Below, piece by piece: positions 21,831 through 34,200 of a stretch of 64,000 nucleotides of DNA. The notes beneath the pieces are model-generated. The model did no database searches and was not told where the DNA came from. It saw only the letters and a program-made list of their open reading frames with translations. How positions within the stretch are numbered: the first letter of the stretch is position 1; each line of letters begins with the position of its first letter. The stretch covers positions 1 to 64,000 of the forward strand of contig NMRB01001957.1 of the NCBI GenBank assembly GCA_002633025.1. Reading direction: 5' to 3'. The translations under genes and the position numbers were made by a program. This DNA comes from Notospermus geniculatus. Lineage: Eukaryota; Nemertea; Pilidiophora; Heteronemertea; Lineidae.

Positions 21831-22206
21831 TATTATTGTTTGTAAGTAACGATCGAAGCTGTAATGTAATAAATTTTGTAGACGATCGCAGTGAAACCAC
21901 AAATATTCGCGCTGCCCTCGGCTCGCCGCCATCCCCGCTACAGTCTTGGATACAAAATGAGTTATTACTCATAGAATTTGATCTAGCGTTAAAGAGCTTC
22001 GTCCTCCCCCGGGCAGAATTTGTCTATCCTTCCTTTGTGGATTTGATTGATAATCAATTGGGTAGACACTAGGGATGATACAAGATGCATAACAACACCT
22101 GGTACGTTTTGCTCTGCCAGCGTCAGCTCTAAAGGGGAGAACGAGTATAAGTAACAAGAGGCTTGTTTGCCAGTGTTGGAGCAGCTGTTAACGGTGGATG
22201 TCAATA

Positions 22207-22294
22207 GGGAGGTTTCGCAAGCGCCCGGTTAGGCCCTACGACGACGTTTATCTATTGTTTGGGTATACCCACACGATAGATAAACGTCGTCGTT
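22207..22294. mobile_element. Family G foldback, copy 2, right end lost
   Basis: GGGAGGTTTCGCAAGCGCCC continues into CCCTACGACGACGTTTATC and its complement, but stops before the second terminus. TA at 22205-22206. Confidence 0.75.
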
Positions 22295-23895
22295 GCAGCA
22301 CAACGAAACAAGGTCTTTATCTATTTTTGGTTCTATACAATAGGAAATTGATCAGGGACCTTATTCACAAAGCCCCCGTAACTTTCCCTTTGTCAGGCTG
22401 ATAGCGAACAATAGGTTGTCCGCAAATGGACAATAGTTTCGCACTGCGTAGAGTTGCGGGTACTTCGTGAAATAGGTCCCAGGACTACAGTTTCAATCAG
22501 TAGTTTTATACATGTACGTTTAGTTAATTTTAGTTGTGCAGGCAGGAGCGATGGATCCGTATCCGGCTCCGCCACTTGCCCTTCCACCAGCCAGAGAAAG
22601 CAGGCCTCTGACCCCCGGTTCGGGAGATGGCACTATATCCCCACCCTCCAGTAAAGACCATAGTATTAGCCACTAGTGACACCTATTGAGGGACTAAGCT
22701 ATGGCCCCCATTGGACTTAAAGACCACGACCCTTAGGCCCGGTTGCACCAGTCATACTAAGGTCGACTTTGTGCTCAAGCTAACCTCAAAGTCGTTCCCA
22801 ACCTCATATTGTAATGGCAAATCATATTACTTAGTTGAGGTCAACCTCAAACTTAACTTTGCAACCCGGCCATGTCATGTGATGAACAATACAGTCGGGC
22901 ATCAGAGGAAGGAGGCATGATCATTTCCCAATTAACCAAACCTCCAGGTTTGAAATTGACGTCACGACTATGTCATGTCACCCACGCTATCCATCTAAAA
23001 GACAACACGTTGCTCAAAGTCATGAATAATTTCTCACAATGAAATCAAATTGGCTTCTTTTTATCCAATTACTGGCATACTCAATCGCTCTCAAATGACG
23101 CTTTCTAATTTTGCCGCGGATCACATCAAAAGCAGATACCCCACGTGGTAGTCTCTTTCATTTAGCGGCGCCATTAACCATATTTAGACGTTTTTTTCCC
23201 AGTACGCGGATACATTATCGGGAACGGCTTCTGCCTTTATACGCACTCTCAGTTAATACTCCCATAAGTGCACCTCCGGAAACTTGGCTCCTTTGCCACA
23301 CCTGATTCTAGTGTATTTTTACCAACTCTCTGTTACAACATTTGCTTAGTGTGTCAGGTTCTTTTATCTCTGGCTATGTGAATACTTTAACGATTTCAAT
23401 ACGCGGTTTTAACGTAATTCTATCAAGTCTTTTTTGTCGCAACAAGTCCTTGGCTTTCGTTTTTCCACACAAAGGTGACATGGACAAGTAGATTTACGAA
23501 AATTCAAGTCTAAATTCGTGTTAAAGGAAGACTCCATTCATTGGGTGATATGAATAAAAATAAGTATACTTTTACTCCAGTTTTTGAAGTATTTACTGGT
23601 GACAATATGAATAAAACAGGATAATTACTGCAAGTAATTACTTGTAGCTACTACTAATAAGTATTACTTAATACTAGTGCAGTAGTTACTCCAAACAAGG
23701 AAAGTACTGCCGATAATCGATAATCGCAGATAATCGGCAGTATTAATTTCAGTACGGTGAACCCAGGATCAGACGAGTAAAAACTAGTTGGGCAGAAGTG
23801 ATTACTTTGTAGAAAAATGAACTCACTGTTTATTCAAATGAATTCAAGTGTTCACTTCTACTTGGAGTAAAAACTTGGAACTAGTTACTTTTTCT
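22295..23895. other. No gene recognised; one weak foldback
   Basis: A weak inverted pair GGCCCGGTTGCACC/GCAACCCGGCC spans 22737-22871. Sequence around 23538-23750 contains related half-palindromes (ATATGAATAAAA, CGATAATCGATAATCG). Otherwise unassigned. Confidence 0.4.
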
Positions 23896-23899
23896 TCTA

Positions 23900-23985
23900 G
23901 ACACTAGTGACATCACAATTCACGGCAATAGTCTCCATGGATTGATAAAAATTCAAAAGTTTACAATGAGTGGAGTCTGCCTTTA
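23900..23985 (-). repeat. Dispersed repeat shared with 35207-35340
   Basis: Minus sense reads CTCCACTCATTGTAAAC then TTGAATTTTTATCAATCCAT and GGAGACTATTGCCGTG, nearly identical to the 35.2 kb copies. Confidence 0.8.
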
Positions 23986-24438
23986 ATGGCCCTCGGCGAC
24001 TACGAAATGCATCATGTAGTGGATCACTGGACATCGTAATGAAATCAAATGGAATTTGAGAAAGAAATCTCTTATGTCGGACTTCCTGAAGTAATGATCG
24101 CTGAGCGATTGCGACTAAAAAATAATGAAATATTTGGTGAAAAGCATGTAAAATTTGTTGAGAATGTATAGATTCGGCAAAAGAAAACCCGAGGTCATTT
24201 TTTAGAGCGGAAGAATTCCTAATAACATGCCCAGTAGGCGGAGGAATCTTATAGGAATGTTCAAATACAGCATATATTTTATTCAAGGACCTGCCTGGCG
24301 CTGTGAGTCTGAATAACTGCGAGGTTCGTTTGATCTCGCAGTCTGTTTTCGTCTAAAGCTACGTTTAGCTGACACGCGGAATGCGGATTGCGGAACGCGG
24401 AAGCGGAAAATGCCTTGCATTTTCGCGTACAATATATC

Positions 24439-24688
24439 CAAAGAACGAGAAAGCACAAAAATTGACAAACAAAATGATAAATATCAAGAAGTCAACTTCC
24501 AGAATCTTGTGAATTTTCGACCCCAACCAGGGTCTTCCTCAGGCACTTTTCAGTTGGAGAGACCAGAAAAGACTGAGCTGAATCCCAAATGTATACATGT
24601 AGATCTGAAGAATCCGGCACAAACAGGACAATTAAGGATGAATAAAATCCAAGCCCCATAAAATGGTTGCTAGACCTGACAGCAAATA
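24439..24688 (-). mobile_element. Family H, copy 4 (arms partly lost), 19-bp TSD
   Basis: The tail (CACAAAAATTGACAAACAAA) and one arm with CGACCCCAACCAGGGTC are present, while the second arm is replaced by other sequence. 24420-24438 and 24689-24707 are 19-bp direct repeats differing by two transitions (TTTTCGCRTACAAYATATC). Confidence 0.7.
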
Positions 24689-24707
24689 TTTTCGCATACA
24701 ACATATC

Positions 24708-26504
24708 GCTTCCGCCGGGGATTCCGCGTCCCTATACCGCATTCAGGATGTCTGGTTAACGCAGCTTTATGCTATAAATTTTCCTGAAAAGTGGTTTACT
24801 CGCACGGAAGTACAGGGCAAGATAGCGCACCCATTTACTCGATTGCTATCTCCAGTCAAGATTTTATTGAGAATTAGCGTGTCCCGTGTTCCTTACATCG
24901 GAAATTGCGAAACCTTTCACGGTAAAGTATTCATCGTATCCATGACGTAGGCCCAGGCCTACGTGACCATGGTGACGTTGTGACGTTGCGTCTTTTTGCC
25001 CACCAGCTTCTTCAGCAAAGCCATGAAATTTGCCCACCACCCTTGCGTCATTTGCCCACCACCCTTGCGACGTCAGCAATGGCGGACACTGTCGGAGTTA
25101 CGTCATGGATACGATGAATAAGGCTAATGGACAAACGTACCCAACATGAAAGGTTAGAGCCCTCTACCTCCAACTATCAAATTAAGAGAAGTTGTCGCCA
25201 AGCATACTAATGCGTCCTGTCATATTTTGTGTTCAGCGCAGCTTCGTTATGTGCTCTGGAAATGCTTAGCACATTCGGTAGTCTCGGGCGCCCAGACCCT
25301 GTATGTCTGTCACAGGGGTGACTTTGTTCCTGCAAGAGCTACAGACCTGGAAATGTGACCTACCCCCAGGTAACATGACCAGAGCTACAAGATGGAATGA
25401 AATTCCGTTGTGATGGGTGATTTTATTTCAACACCCATCGCTGATTGGCTAATCAGGGACAGAGCTACATGTAGTCATTCATTCCCATCCGCCGATTCCT
25501 CCCATTTGAAAATCACAATCCGGCTGCTGATTGGGTAAGAGAAGTGATCATGTGATCTCACCATGGCGACGACCATATAATGTCAGTTGGGATTTCTCGA
25601 CCTCGTCTTCCACACGGATACACAATTCCTGCTCAGTTTTCAGCCTGAAATTCAACTCCAGTAAGTTGATGCTGTCCAGTACGCTGTCTCAGATCACTTC
25701 ACCAATCGAATCATTGCCAGATTCCGACATTTTGGAAGGTTGTGAGGTGAAATATAATCCATTAATGGAAGCAGCCATCTTATGTCACGTGACCCGCTAC
25801 AGCATTACCCACAATGCACTGTATCAGTGGAAATGTCGGTGTAGCCCAGACGTTCATATCACCAAAAATTTATAATTTTTGATATCACGTAGTTTGCGGA
25901 GTGTATTGAACGGCAGGGTGTCCGAGACTACTCACTTCGGTGGCGAGTCCCTCGCCTACCGGAGCAATTTCTAAATGGAGTAGCTCATTTTCGCCTCGGA
26001 AATAGCCAACACGCATCGAGAGCCTCTTTACTGGCGAGGCTGTCAAGAACTGAAGTATTTACTCCGGTCGACAAATGACCTGGTCGATAATTAGTCTTGT
26101 AACATGTTGATGGTCTTGTAGTGCCTCGCTCTGATGGGTACCGTCAGGTTCGGCATATTCTGAGAGTAGATTTATCTTCGTATTTCAACGCTGCAAATTA
26201 CAAAGTCGATGGTCTGACGGATGGGAATCCGTCCAAAGGAACTTTTACAGCAAAACCGATCGAGACGATGTTCTTATCGCTAGTGTAGTCTCCAGTGGTC
26301 GATGTAAAGCCAGAGGACGTGACTCTTTGGAATACAACAGTAATGTCCTGCCAGCTATAGAGTCGATGTGGTTCCCAGCTGATTCTACAGTACATGTATT
26401 TAGCCTACTTTTCCTCTAAGGGCTATTTTATACTTCTTTCCCAAGCAGTAAAGTGCAGAACTCAATCAAAGCATTTTCTCAGCGGATACTGTTGGTCAGG
26501 CAGT
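24708..26504. other. No gene or clear repeat recognised
   Basis: Short inverted words occur (GATGGGTG/CACCCATC near 25415-25432), but no ORF, exon or element is supported. Confidence 0.4.
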
Positions 26505-26693
26505 ATAAAAAAGTATAAATTAAATGAAAAAAGTGTAAATTTAAAAAATAATAAAGTAAAGTAAAATAGTAAAGTATAAATTAAAAGTATAAATTAAAAA
26601 AGTATAAATTAAAAGTATAAATTAAAAAAAGTATAAATTAAATTTAAAAAGTATAAATTAAATAAAATAAAATTTAAAGTATAAATTGGCCTT
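26505..26693 (+). repeat. AT-rich minisatellite of AAGTATAAATTA units
   Basis: AAGTATAAATTAAA and shortened variants recur about ten times with variable A-tracts. Confidence 0.9.
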
Positions 26694-27166
26694 TTGGTTC
26701 AATGGCTGATTTCAAAAATATTTTTGCTGATATTCATAAAAGCTAGCAAATGCTTTTACTTCAAGTTTTGTAGTACATTAGACCTCGCTGTGCAAATCTT
26801 AAGTAAAAGCATTTGTTAACTTTTTTGGATACGAGCCATTGTCTTCAGTGGGCTCTACAATTATCTGAAAAAGCCCTGTTCATGCTCATCATTTTTGTTT
26901 ATGAAGAAGTAAACGGTGGTGTACTGCTGTTGATACGTATAGTCATAACGGTCCATACGTCTTCATCAAAATGCGCTGAGGTTACTAAGGACTCGAAAGA
27001 GATGTGACTGAGGTGGCAAAATGGAATTTAACGAGGATTTAGCAACGCATAAATGCGGCCTACGGGCGCAGTGGTGATTAGTGAAATGGTGTGCATAAAA
27101 AGCATTTCCAGAATGCAATCCATTTGACGACAAGAGGTTCAATCCACGCTATCTTTAGAATGGTAG

Positions 27167-27655
27167 CGTAAAGGAATCAAATATAAAGGTTTAACTGCGA
27201 ACGATGTAGTAACTGAGGCATACACTTCATGTGTTGCCACCAGACGTCTCTCACTGCCTGGATTTTGGCTTTACGTATTCGGCAGGAGCTTCAACTTTTT
27301 TATGGTACTGGGGTGCATGAATCTGTCAACTTGATTCCTTGAATTCCATTTCTGAGGATAACAGAGCTATCTTCAGCACAATTAGTGTTCCATGTGCAAA
27401 TGTACGTTAGCCTATTCAAATGTACACAGATGACCCTGCGCTCTCATCGTTCGTGGGGTTCTAATTAATTCAGTCCTTTTGTATCATAAGATCAACTAGT
27501 CTGAATTCAACGAAATTTGTACTAAACATGCAGAAGGGTCTTGCCTATCATAAGGAAGAGTCAGAATGCAAATCTGTTGAGGTTTAAAGGGATACTGTCC
27601 ACATTTATAAAATGCTAAATTTGTAAGTTGAACCTTTGTGTTTGATTCCTTTATG
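27167..27655. mobile_element. Family AA, copy 1 (reverse orientation)
   Basis: TAAAGGAATCAAATATAAAG to TTGTGTTTGATTCCTTTATG form the TIRs. About 490 bp is collinear, in inverse order, with AA2 and AA3. Confidence 0.8.
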
Positions 27656-27686
27656 ATGATAGAAATAAGAGCGCGGTGTAGCAACC

Positions 27687-27975
27687 CAGTGTTCTCCACA
27701 GGTTTTAGTCCAAGAGGGACGGCAGTGGGCGTGGCGCCGAAGGCACCGCGCCAGGCACCTTCTGGCGGGGGGTCTGGGATTTGGATTTTAGATGCTCTGA
27801 GATGCGTTTTCTGTGAGCATCTGAGTTGCATAATTGAGCGATCTAAATCATAAATATTAGGGCGGACGAATTTTTAAGAGAGGCGGGCCGTTTTTAAGAG
27901 GGGCGGATTTTGCTGTCGGTATTTTTAAGAGGGGCGGGCCGCCAATTATTTACGTAACTGGTGTGGAGAACACTG
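27687..27975. mobile_element. Element S, 5-bp TSD
   Basis: CAGTGTTCTCCACAG to TGTGGAGAACACTG, direct repeat CAACC at 27682-27686 and 27976-27980. Contains TTTTTAAGAGGGGCGG repeated three times. Confidence 0.7.
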
Positions 27976-28374
27976 CAACCTCGAGCCGGGTTTGTCATCA
28001 GCGAATGCTGAAATGACAGAAAGAAAATCCTGCGTGAAACAAAATCCACATGATGTTATCGGAAAGAATCAATAAGGAGAATTAAAATATCATCAATCAT
28101 TTAAATATCAAGTCTGGACAGACAGAAGATTACACTGTCAGAAAGTCGGGGTCTCAATCTAACACCAGGCTATGGGTGAATGCCTGTGGAATGCCTGATG
28201 ATGATACATGGTGCGTGATTTGAAAAAGTCATTTGAATTGATCTCGATATCAGTGTTGCAAATCAAGTAATATACAGCGGCTATGGACCAAAATGAAGTG
28301 CACCCAATCTATTATCTCTGATATTTTAGATAGGTTGACTAGTAACTCATAGCACTGTTGTAGATTTAGGCGGT

Positions 28375-28480
28375 GTTAGGCCCTCGAACCTGACGTCCGG
28401 ACTTTTGGCTCAATGGAAGAACGCCCGTCTTGCTTGCGGGAGATCCGGGATCGAGCCCCGGTGCGGTCTACGACATTTGG
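28375..28480 (+). repeat. tRNA-like sequence, copy 1 (Ala-like TGC loop)
   Basis: TGGCTCAATGG matches the Pol III A box and GGATCGAGCCC is one base from the B box. The anticodon arm CCCGT-CTTGCTT-GCGGG presents TGC. The acceptor ends do not pair, so it is better read as a tRNA-derived repeat or pseudogene than a tRNA gene. Confidence 0.6.
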
Positions 28481-28606
28481 CGTTGTCGGCAAAGGCGCTT
28501 TTCTCTCTCATCTTTTGCTTTGACTATCTTTGCCTTAATGCCTGGATCATTCTGAACAGAGGGAGTCTGATCAGATATGATAGCTACCGTAAGTCGTGGG
28601 TTAATA

Positions 28607-28898
28607 CCCCCGTCACACTTAGTTCGAATCAGCAGGAATCAAGCAGAACCAGCCGGAATGAGAAAGTTTGCAAAATTCGAACCGGACTCGGGAGAGCTTC
28701 GAAGGACACTTGGAATGCACCTCGATAATTTCGAACATGTCCAAGACATTCTGACAGACCACAGGAATGGGCCGGAACATTAGGAATGCAGTCAGAATCC
28801 AGTCAGAATTTTTAGAATGTTCTTCGAATGTCCAGGAATGAACTACGACTTGTCATTCCAACGGTATTCCTGCTCATTCTGCCTCAGTGTGACGGGGG
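28607..28898. mobile_element. Element Y, TA-type foldback between the tRNA-like copies
   Basis: CCCCCGTCACACTTAG to CTCAGTGTGACGGGGG, TA at 28605-28606 and 28899-28900. Inner arms CAGCAGGAATC and TATTCCTGCTC. Confidence 0.75.
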
Positions 28899-28944
28899 TA
28901 TAAAGGATCTCAAGGTTAAGAGGGGAGGAGTGTTGTGGGCCCAG

Positions 28945-29085
28945 TTTTAGGCGGTGTTAGGCCCTCGTTTTAGGCGGTGTTAGGCCCTCGAGCCAACGCC
29001 CGGACTTTTGGCTCAATGGAAGAACGCCCGTCTTGCATGCGGGAGATCCCCGATCGAGCCCCGGTGCGGGCTACGACAGCACCAT
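28945..29085 (+). repeat. tRNA-like sequence, copy 2
   Basis: Same upstream word TTTTAGGCGGTGTTAGGCCC (here in two tandem copies), same A-box and TGC loop (CTTGCAT), and GATCGAGCCCCGG. It lies about 570 bp after copy 1, in the same orientation. Confidence 0.6.
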
Positions 29086-29307
29086 CGATGTCGGTGGAAA
29101 TGATACAGAGCGATTGTAATGGCAAATCCATTATTGTCCATTACCAATGGAATAAATTTGAATCAGCGCACTCTGTATTTTTTTCTTAATTTCGGGAAAC
29201 TCTTAATGTTGGAATGAATCCTCTGTTTTTGTCTTCTGTTTTGCGTGCTGAAACTGTAATGTAGGAAAACATATCGATGTGAATTACCAGCGGGCCTAAA
29301 CAGCAGC

Positions 29308-29531
29308 CAAGGGAGTAAGAAATAAAAGTGGGAAATTTTGGAATTTGTACGAATTTTTCAATTTCTCAAATTGGGAGAAATTTTCAATGACATGGCATTT
29401 TGTCTGATCTTTCGGACGATATTTCTCAAAATGGGAAAAAAATTTCTCCCAATTTGAGAAATTGAAAAATTCGTGCAGAAGTGCAAAATTTCCCACTTCT
29501 TATTTACCACTTTTATTTCTTACTCCCTTAG
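29308..29531. mobile_element. Family Q foldback, copy 1
   Basis: AGGGAGTAAGAAATAAAAGT to ACTTTTATTTCTTACTCCCT. The arms include TTTCTCAAATTGGGAGAAA and its complement. Confidence 0.85.
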
Positions 29532-30401
29532 CCTTCTTTTATGAATAATAATGATGAACATGCGGAATTTCAGTTTCTTTAAAAACTTTTTACCAGTAAC
29601 GTTCCATTCTTATACGCGTTAAGGAAATGAAAATCATAGCTCGCTCCTTTCTACCCATTGCATTCACCAACCCATCAACACCCCATAGGCCTACTTGTTT
29701 CTTTATTTTATCCTTTATCCTTTGTTTTATCCTTTACAACTTGCTCTTTAAATACCTCATTTCCTTTTTCTTGGACAATATTTGACAAGCGTTAATGCAA
29801 CAACGAAAGGTAAATTTTTGAACATCGTTTTTACCACGCTGAAGATTTCCTACTGCGAACGTTAGCAAACATCTTCTTGCATTTTAATATCCGATTGCTT
29901 CTGGCGGGAGATAAAATGGCATCAGGTTTGAGGCGGCAGCAGAAGTTGTGGAAAGACTTTTTAACTGGCTTCGGAAGCTCAAGTTGTTTAGCGTTGATCG
30001 TACTCCCGCTGAGATGTGGTGATGAAAACGTCTGATAAAGACGAAATCTTAAACGCTGGTCGGCAGAATGCTTGTCTGTTTGAGGCCATAATGATATAGT
30101 GCTGATACACGGTAGCCTACTCACTTTCAATGTACACCTTGTTCTATCAAACACAGGTGAATCGCCAAAGCGGCTTTCCTGGTGTTCTAAGAGTCAGATT
30201 ATACCTATACCAGTCAATGAACTTAGCGAATCTTTGCCTTGGAAGTTTTACCGTAGCCCAGTATGCCGGTATCAAAACATTTTCTTCTCCTCAGTTCTTA
30301 CCCCGGTATCTCTACCTACAAGGACCCCTGACTGAGAAAATAGCGAACGCTAAACCACACACATTATTCTCTAAAAAAGACACTCTTCTCTGCTGAGCAG
30401 A

Positions 30402-30646
30402 TATCCAACATAGAGCACAAAAAACGATACACAAAATGAAAAGATACGTAAAGTCGTCTCCGAATTTCGCAAATTTTTGACCCCAACAGGGGTTTCCTCA
30501 GCCACTTTGTAGTAGAGATCCCAGAAGTGAACGCGAAACCACCCATCTAGCTCATTCACTCCTGGGATCTCTACTAGAAAGTACCTGAGGAAGACCGCAA
30601 TTTGGGTCGAAAATTAACGAAATTTGGAGACGAATTTACGTATCTT
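30402..30646 (-). mobile_element. Family H, copy 5, with 16-bp TSD
   Basis: Reverse orientation: TATCCAACATAGAGCACAAA tail first, then arms with GACCCCAACAGGGGTT. Direct repeat CTCTTCTCTGCTGAGC at 30383-30398 and 30647-30662. Confidence 0.8.
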
Positions 30647-30664
30647 CTCTTCTCTGCTGAGCGG

Positions 30665-31095
30665 TTCCATAACACCCCCCTTCCCAACTTGTACACATCT
30701 GCACGTATCACATACTGCTGCACAATTCTATAGCACAATGCAACCCTACTTTCCATAACAACCTCCTTCCCAACTTGTACACATCTGCACGCATCATATA
30801 CTGCTGCACAATTCTATAGCACAATGCAACCGTACTTTCCATAACACCCTCCTTCCCAACTTGCCCACATCTGCACGTATCACATACTGCTGCACAATTC
30901 TATAGCACAATGCAACCGTACTTTCCATAACACCCTCCTTCCCAACTTGTACACATCTGCACGTTTCACATACTGCTGCACAATTCTATAGCACAATGCA
31001 ACCGTACTTTCCATAACACCCTCCTTCCCAACTTGTACGCATCTGCACGCATCACATACTGCTGCACAATACTATAGCAATGCAACCGTACGTTC
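30665..31095 (+). repeat. Satellite-like array, five units of 86 bp
   Basis: TTCCCAACTTGTACACATCT starts at 30681, 30767, 30853, 30939 and 31025, an exact 86-bp period. Units differ at only a few positions, so the array is young or homogenised. Confidence 0.95.
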
Positions 31096-31288
31096 GCCTT
31101 AAACATGGCAAGGGATGAGTTTTGCGCAGTATGGACGTCTCGGGAACGATCATTAGCATTTATTATCCTATTTCACAGCAACGCATTTCTTCTTGTTATT
31201 GGAAACAACAGTTTTCATCCGCGGCTGTCTCAACTTCTTCTTCATGTTCGTGAAAACAACGTTTCGTTTTCCAGCTTATCTTGTAATA

Positions 31289-31683
31289 GGGAGGTTTCGC
31301 AAATCTGACGAAACACGAAGTACGAAATACGAAATTCAACTTCATTTCCATGACCTAATGTATTAGTATTTCTGGAGATGGTTGGTACCACAAATGTCCC
31401 TACCGCCAGTGCGTCTTTTAGCATATCATGTAAGACCGAAAGAGTTATGGTGCATTGAATTTTTGAATTTCCACTTCACATCTACGAAGTGGAAACGAAA
31501 GATAAATTTCAAAGTTTTAATACACACCGTACCTCTACCGGTCTAACGTCATATGCTAAAAGACGCTCTTGCAGCAGGCGATATTTGTGGTACCAACCAT
31601 CTCCTGAAATACAGTACGTCGTGGAAATCAAGTCCAATTTCGTATTTCGCACTTCGTGTTTCGTCAGATTTGCGAAACCTCAC
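31289..31683. mobile_element. Family B foldback, copy 8
   Basis: GGGAGGTTTCGCAAATC to TTTGCGAAACCTCAC, TA at 31287-31288 and 31684-31685. Confidence 0.9.
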
Positions 31684-31685
31684 TA

Positions 31686-32319
31686 ATAACAATTCAATCC
31701 AGTTTTTCATTTTGAAATAATATCATTCGACAGAACTGTCTCGCCTGACTTCTTTTTCAATTATGACTTTACTTTGAAACTGATGAAGCAAAACAAATTA
31801 TTTTGTATTAAACTTGCAATACCTAATGTATTATTGGACGAGACAAGACGGCTTACAAAATAAGTAATTGGCAGTCTGTGACATGATGCCTTAAATTCTG
31901 CTTATCTGAAGCCTTCTTTCGAAAACCAATTATAGCTAAGTCTAGAATGTCGATGTAAATACGTATTGAAAACACCTGCCAAATGTAAAGTAATCTGCCA
32001 CATTAATTTCACTTCAATCTCTCAGACGGACTCGTGAAAATCATTAAGTTTCTCGACTGTCGTGTCTGATTAAATTGCAATAGATGTGCTGAAAAAAGTA
32101 CATACACCGTCTAATGAGGAACTGTGGCGCTGTGTTTGAGCGTCGGTATCGTTACGAAGTGCAATCAGGTTCGGTGCGTGGTCCATGTCGACGTAGCTTG
32201 CATTTACAATTAGCAATCAGGGGAGTAGAGACACAACTTTCCATCGGAGTCATTAATAATTATTTTTAGAGTCATCCATTTCATTATTTCCAAATAACTG
32301 GACACAGCACTGATGATAC
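31686..32319. other. No gene or repeat recognised
   Basis: AT-rich with only short ORFs. Confidence 0.4.
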
Positions 32320-32540
32320 TCTAAACTCCCACTTACTTGTCCCATCCTGAACTCTAAAAAAATGACCAGTTGAAGATACATGTATCGCACGCTGTCATTC
32401 TTTGCCAGGCTCAGGAGTGGGACAAGTAAGTGGACAGGACATCACTGTTTCTGACCATACCCCCACCCCATTATCTTCAACTTAGGATTTAGTCATTTTT
32501 TTCCGAGTTGAGGAATGGGACAGGTAAGTGGGAGTTTAGA
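32320..32540. mobile_element. Foldback CC, termini TCTAAACTCCCACTTAC
   Basis: TCTAAACTCCCACTTACTTG pairs with GGTAAGTGGGAGTTTAGA. A third, internal copy of GTGGGACAAGTAAGTGG lies near 32417. Confidence 0.75.
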
Positions 32541-33176
32541 GAAACGCATTTGGCCAAAGTCAATAATATACATTAAAGGTAAAACGCGCGAATAACTCAT
32601 GTTTTGTGTCCGTTGTCCATCCTCTGAAAACTGGAAGCAAGCTGAAGGTTGTCTGTGTTGAGCAATGGATACACAAATGTACCAATCGCACGCATTGTTT
32701 TATATGATAGAGAGAGCGGCAGAGCTTTCCTTCGGGGACTTCGCATTCCTCTTACTGTATATCAAGTCGCCCAATATTGTCATCAAGAGCATGCCTAATT
32801 TGGCGTTCAGCTTTCTTGAAAGAATATTTGATTCGTTCAACCTCTGACGTTCAAAACCCAAGTGTTATGCCACTCTATTAGGCGCAGGTGGCTCTTTTCC
32901 CCGACCTGTCGCGTTGATGTCTGCAAACGTATAATCGTATTCATTTCCTGCCAAATCGTCATTCCATAGGATTTAACGGCTGTTCCAAGGGGATTACATG
33001 TATTTGAATGATGTATGAGGATTGTATTGCTTTACTAATTTTCTCGTTTTCTGAAGTGAAGTCTCCATTTTAAGAATGGTTTATTCAGCTGCAGCATCCA
33101 AGGGTAGGGCTGTGGGGTATCGTTCACCTCTGCGAAAAGGCGGTTTAATGTGATTTTAATGCACGTAGCTCATATA

Positions 33177-33648
33177 GAGGTTCTTCACCGACGTCACAAC
33201 TCAATGCTAATGGGCTAATTAATAGAAATAGTTGAAATAAAAAGTGTGGAGATAAAATATTTGAAAAAAAAATGTAACTTAGGCTGAAATTCTCATTATA
33301 TATATTTCCTATATATATTATATATTTCCTCTTGGAAATCTTAGTTTTTAGCTAATTAATACATAATTAGTCATGTGCTATACACTACAACTCTATGTAA
33401 TTCAGCACTAATTGTCTGTTTTTACAACAGACAGGTGTCATTCAGTCATCAGCCTGCTGTAGAACATGTGATTTTATTTGACAAATCATTATTAAGAAAC
33501 TGAAATGATAAGAAAGGTAGTTTGGAAAATATTCCAGTTAAAATCTGATTTCTTTCAGTAAACCCCATTGACACTGACGGCCAATATGGCCGCACCAGTT
33601 CCTGTGAATTCTATGCTAATTAGGGTGTGACGTCACGTGAAGAACCTC
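33177..33648. mobile_element. Element BB, TA-type
   Basis: GAGGTTCTTCAC to GTGAAGAACCTC with TA on both sides. The arms continue GACGTCA and ATGCTAAT. The interior is AT-rich, with a TATATATTTCC repeat near 33300. Confidence 0.75.
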
Positions 33649-34039
33649 TATTCTGCGCACTTCACAAAATGTCTGGTGATGAACAGGGGCCATTTGATTC
33701 TTCCCTATAAAAGTCGGTGTGCTACAGAATGGAAACCGATTTAGCTATATCTCGCCACTGTTGTTCCATACAAAGCATGTTCCGTTCCGAAAACTGGTCG
33801 GCGCGGAAGACGGTGTGAATTGGCACTGGCCTTACTCACAGGATGACTCGTTACTGCATGCATAAGTGTAAAATTTCTACCACTTATTGGCAAGCTTCGG
33901 ACCTTCCGAGTAGAATTTCTCTACATGAAATGTTCCTGATTATGCTACACTAAATGTACAAGCCACAAACCAGTACAAATGGAAGAGGCATAGGACGTGA
34001 CGTCATTATTTCCATTCGCATGCCAAGGTCACGGGCACA

Positions 34040-34200
34040 TTTGTTCATGCTAGCTGATGCGAGGCTTCACAAAGTATTCGCGACCATGAAGCCATTGTTA
34101 ACCAGCGTGTTCGTAAACCGTATACTTCTATGTACAGGAAGCCTTAGATGTCGTGTTTTCAAAGTCAGTTCTTGAAATAAATGGACCAGTCCTTCAACCC
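34040..34200. repeat. Dispersed repeat (copy of 10235-10405) with a J-like fragment
   Basis: The outer parts match the 10 kb copy. The middle (GGCTTCACAAAGTATTCGCG to TATGTACAGGAAGCCTTA) resembles half of element J at 60763-60892. Confidence 0.55.
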
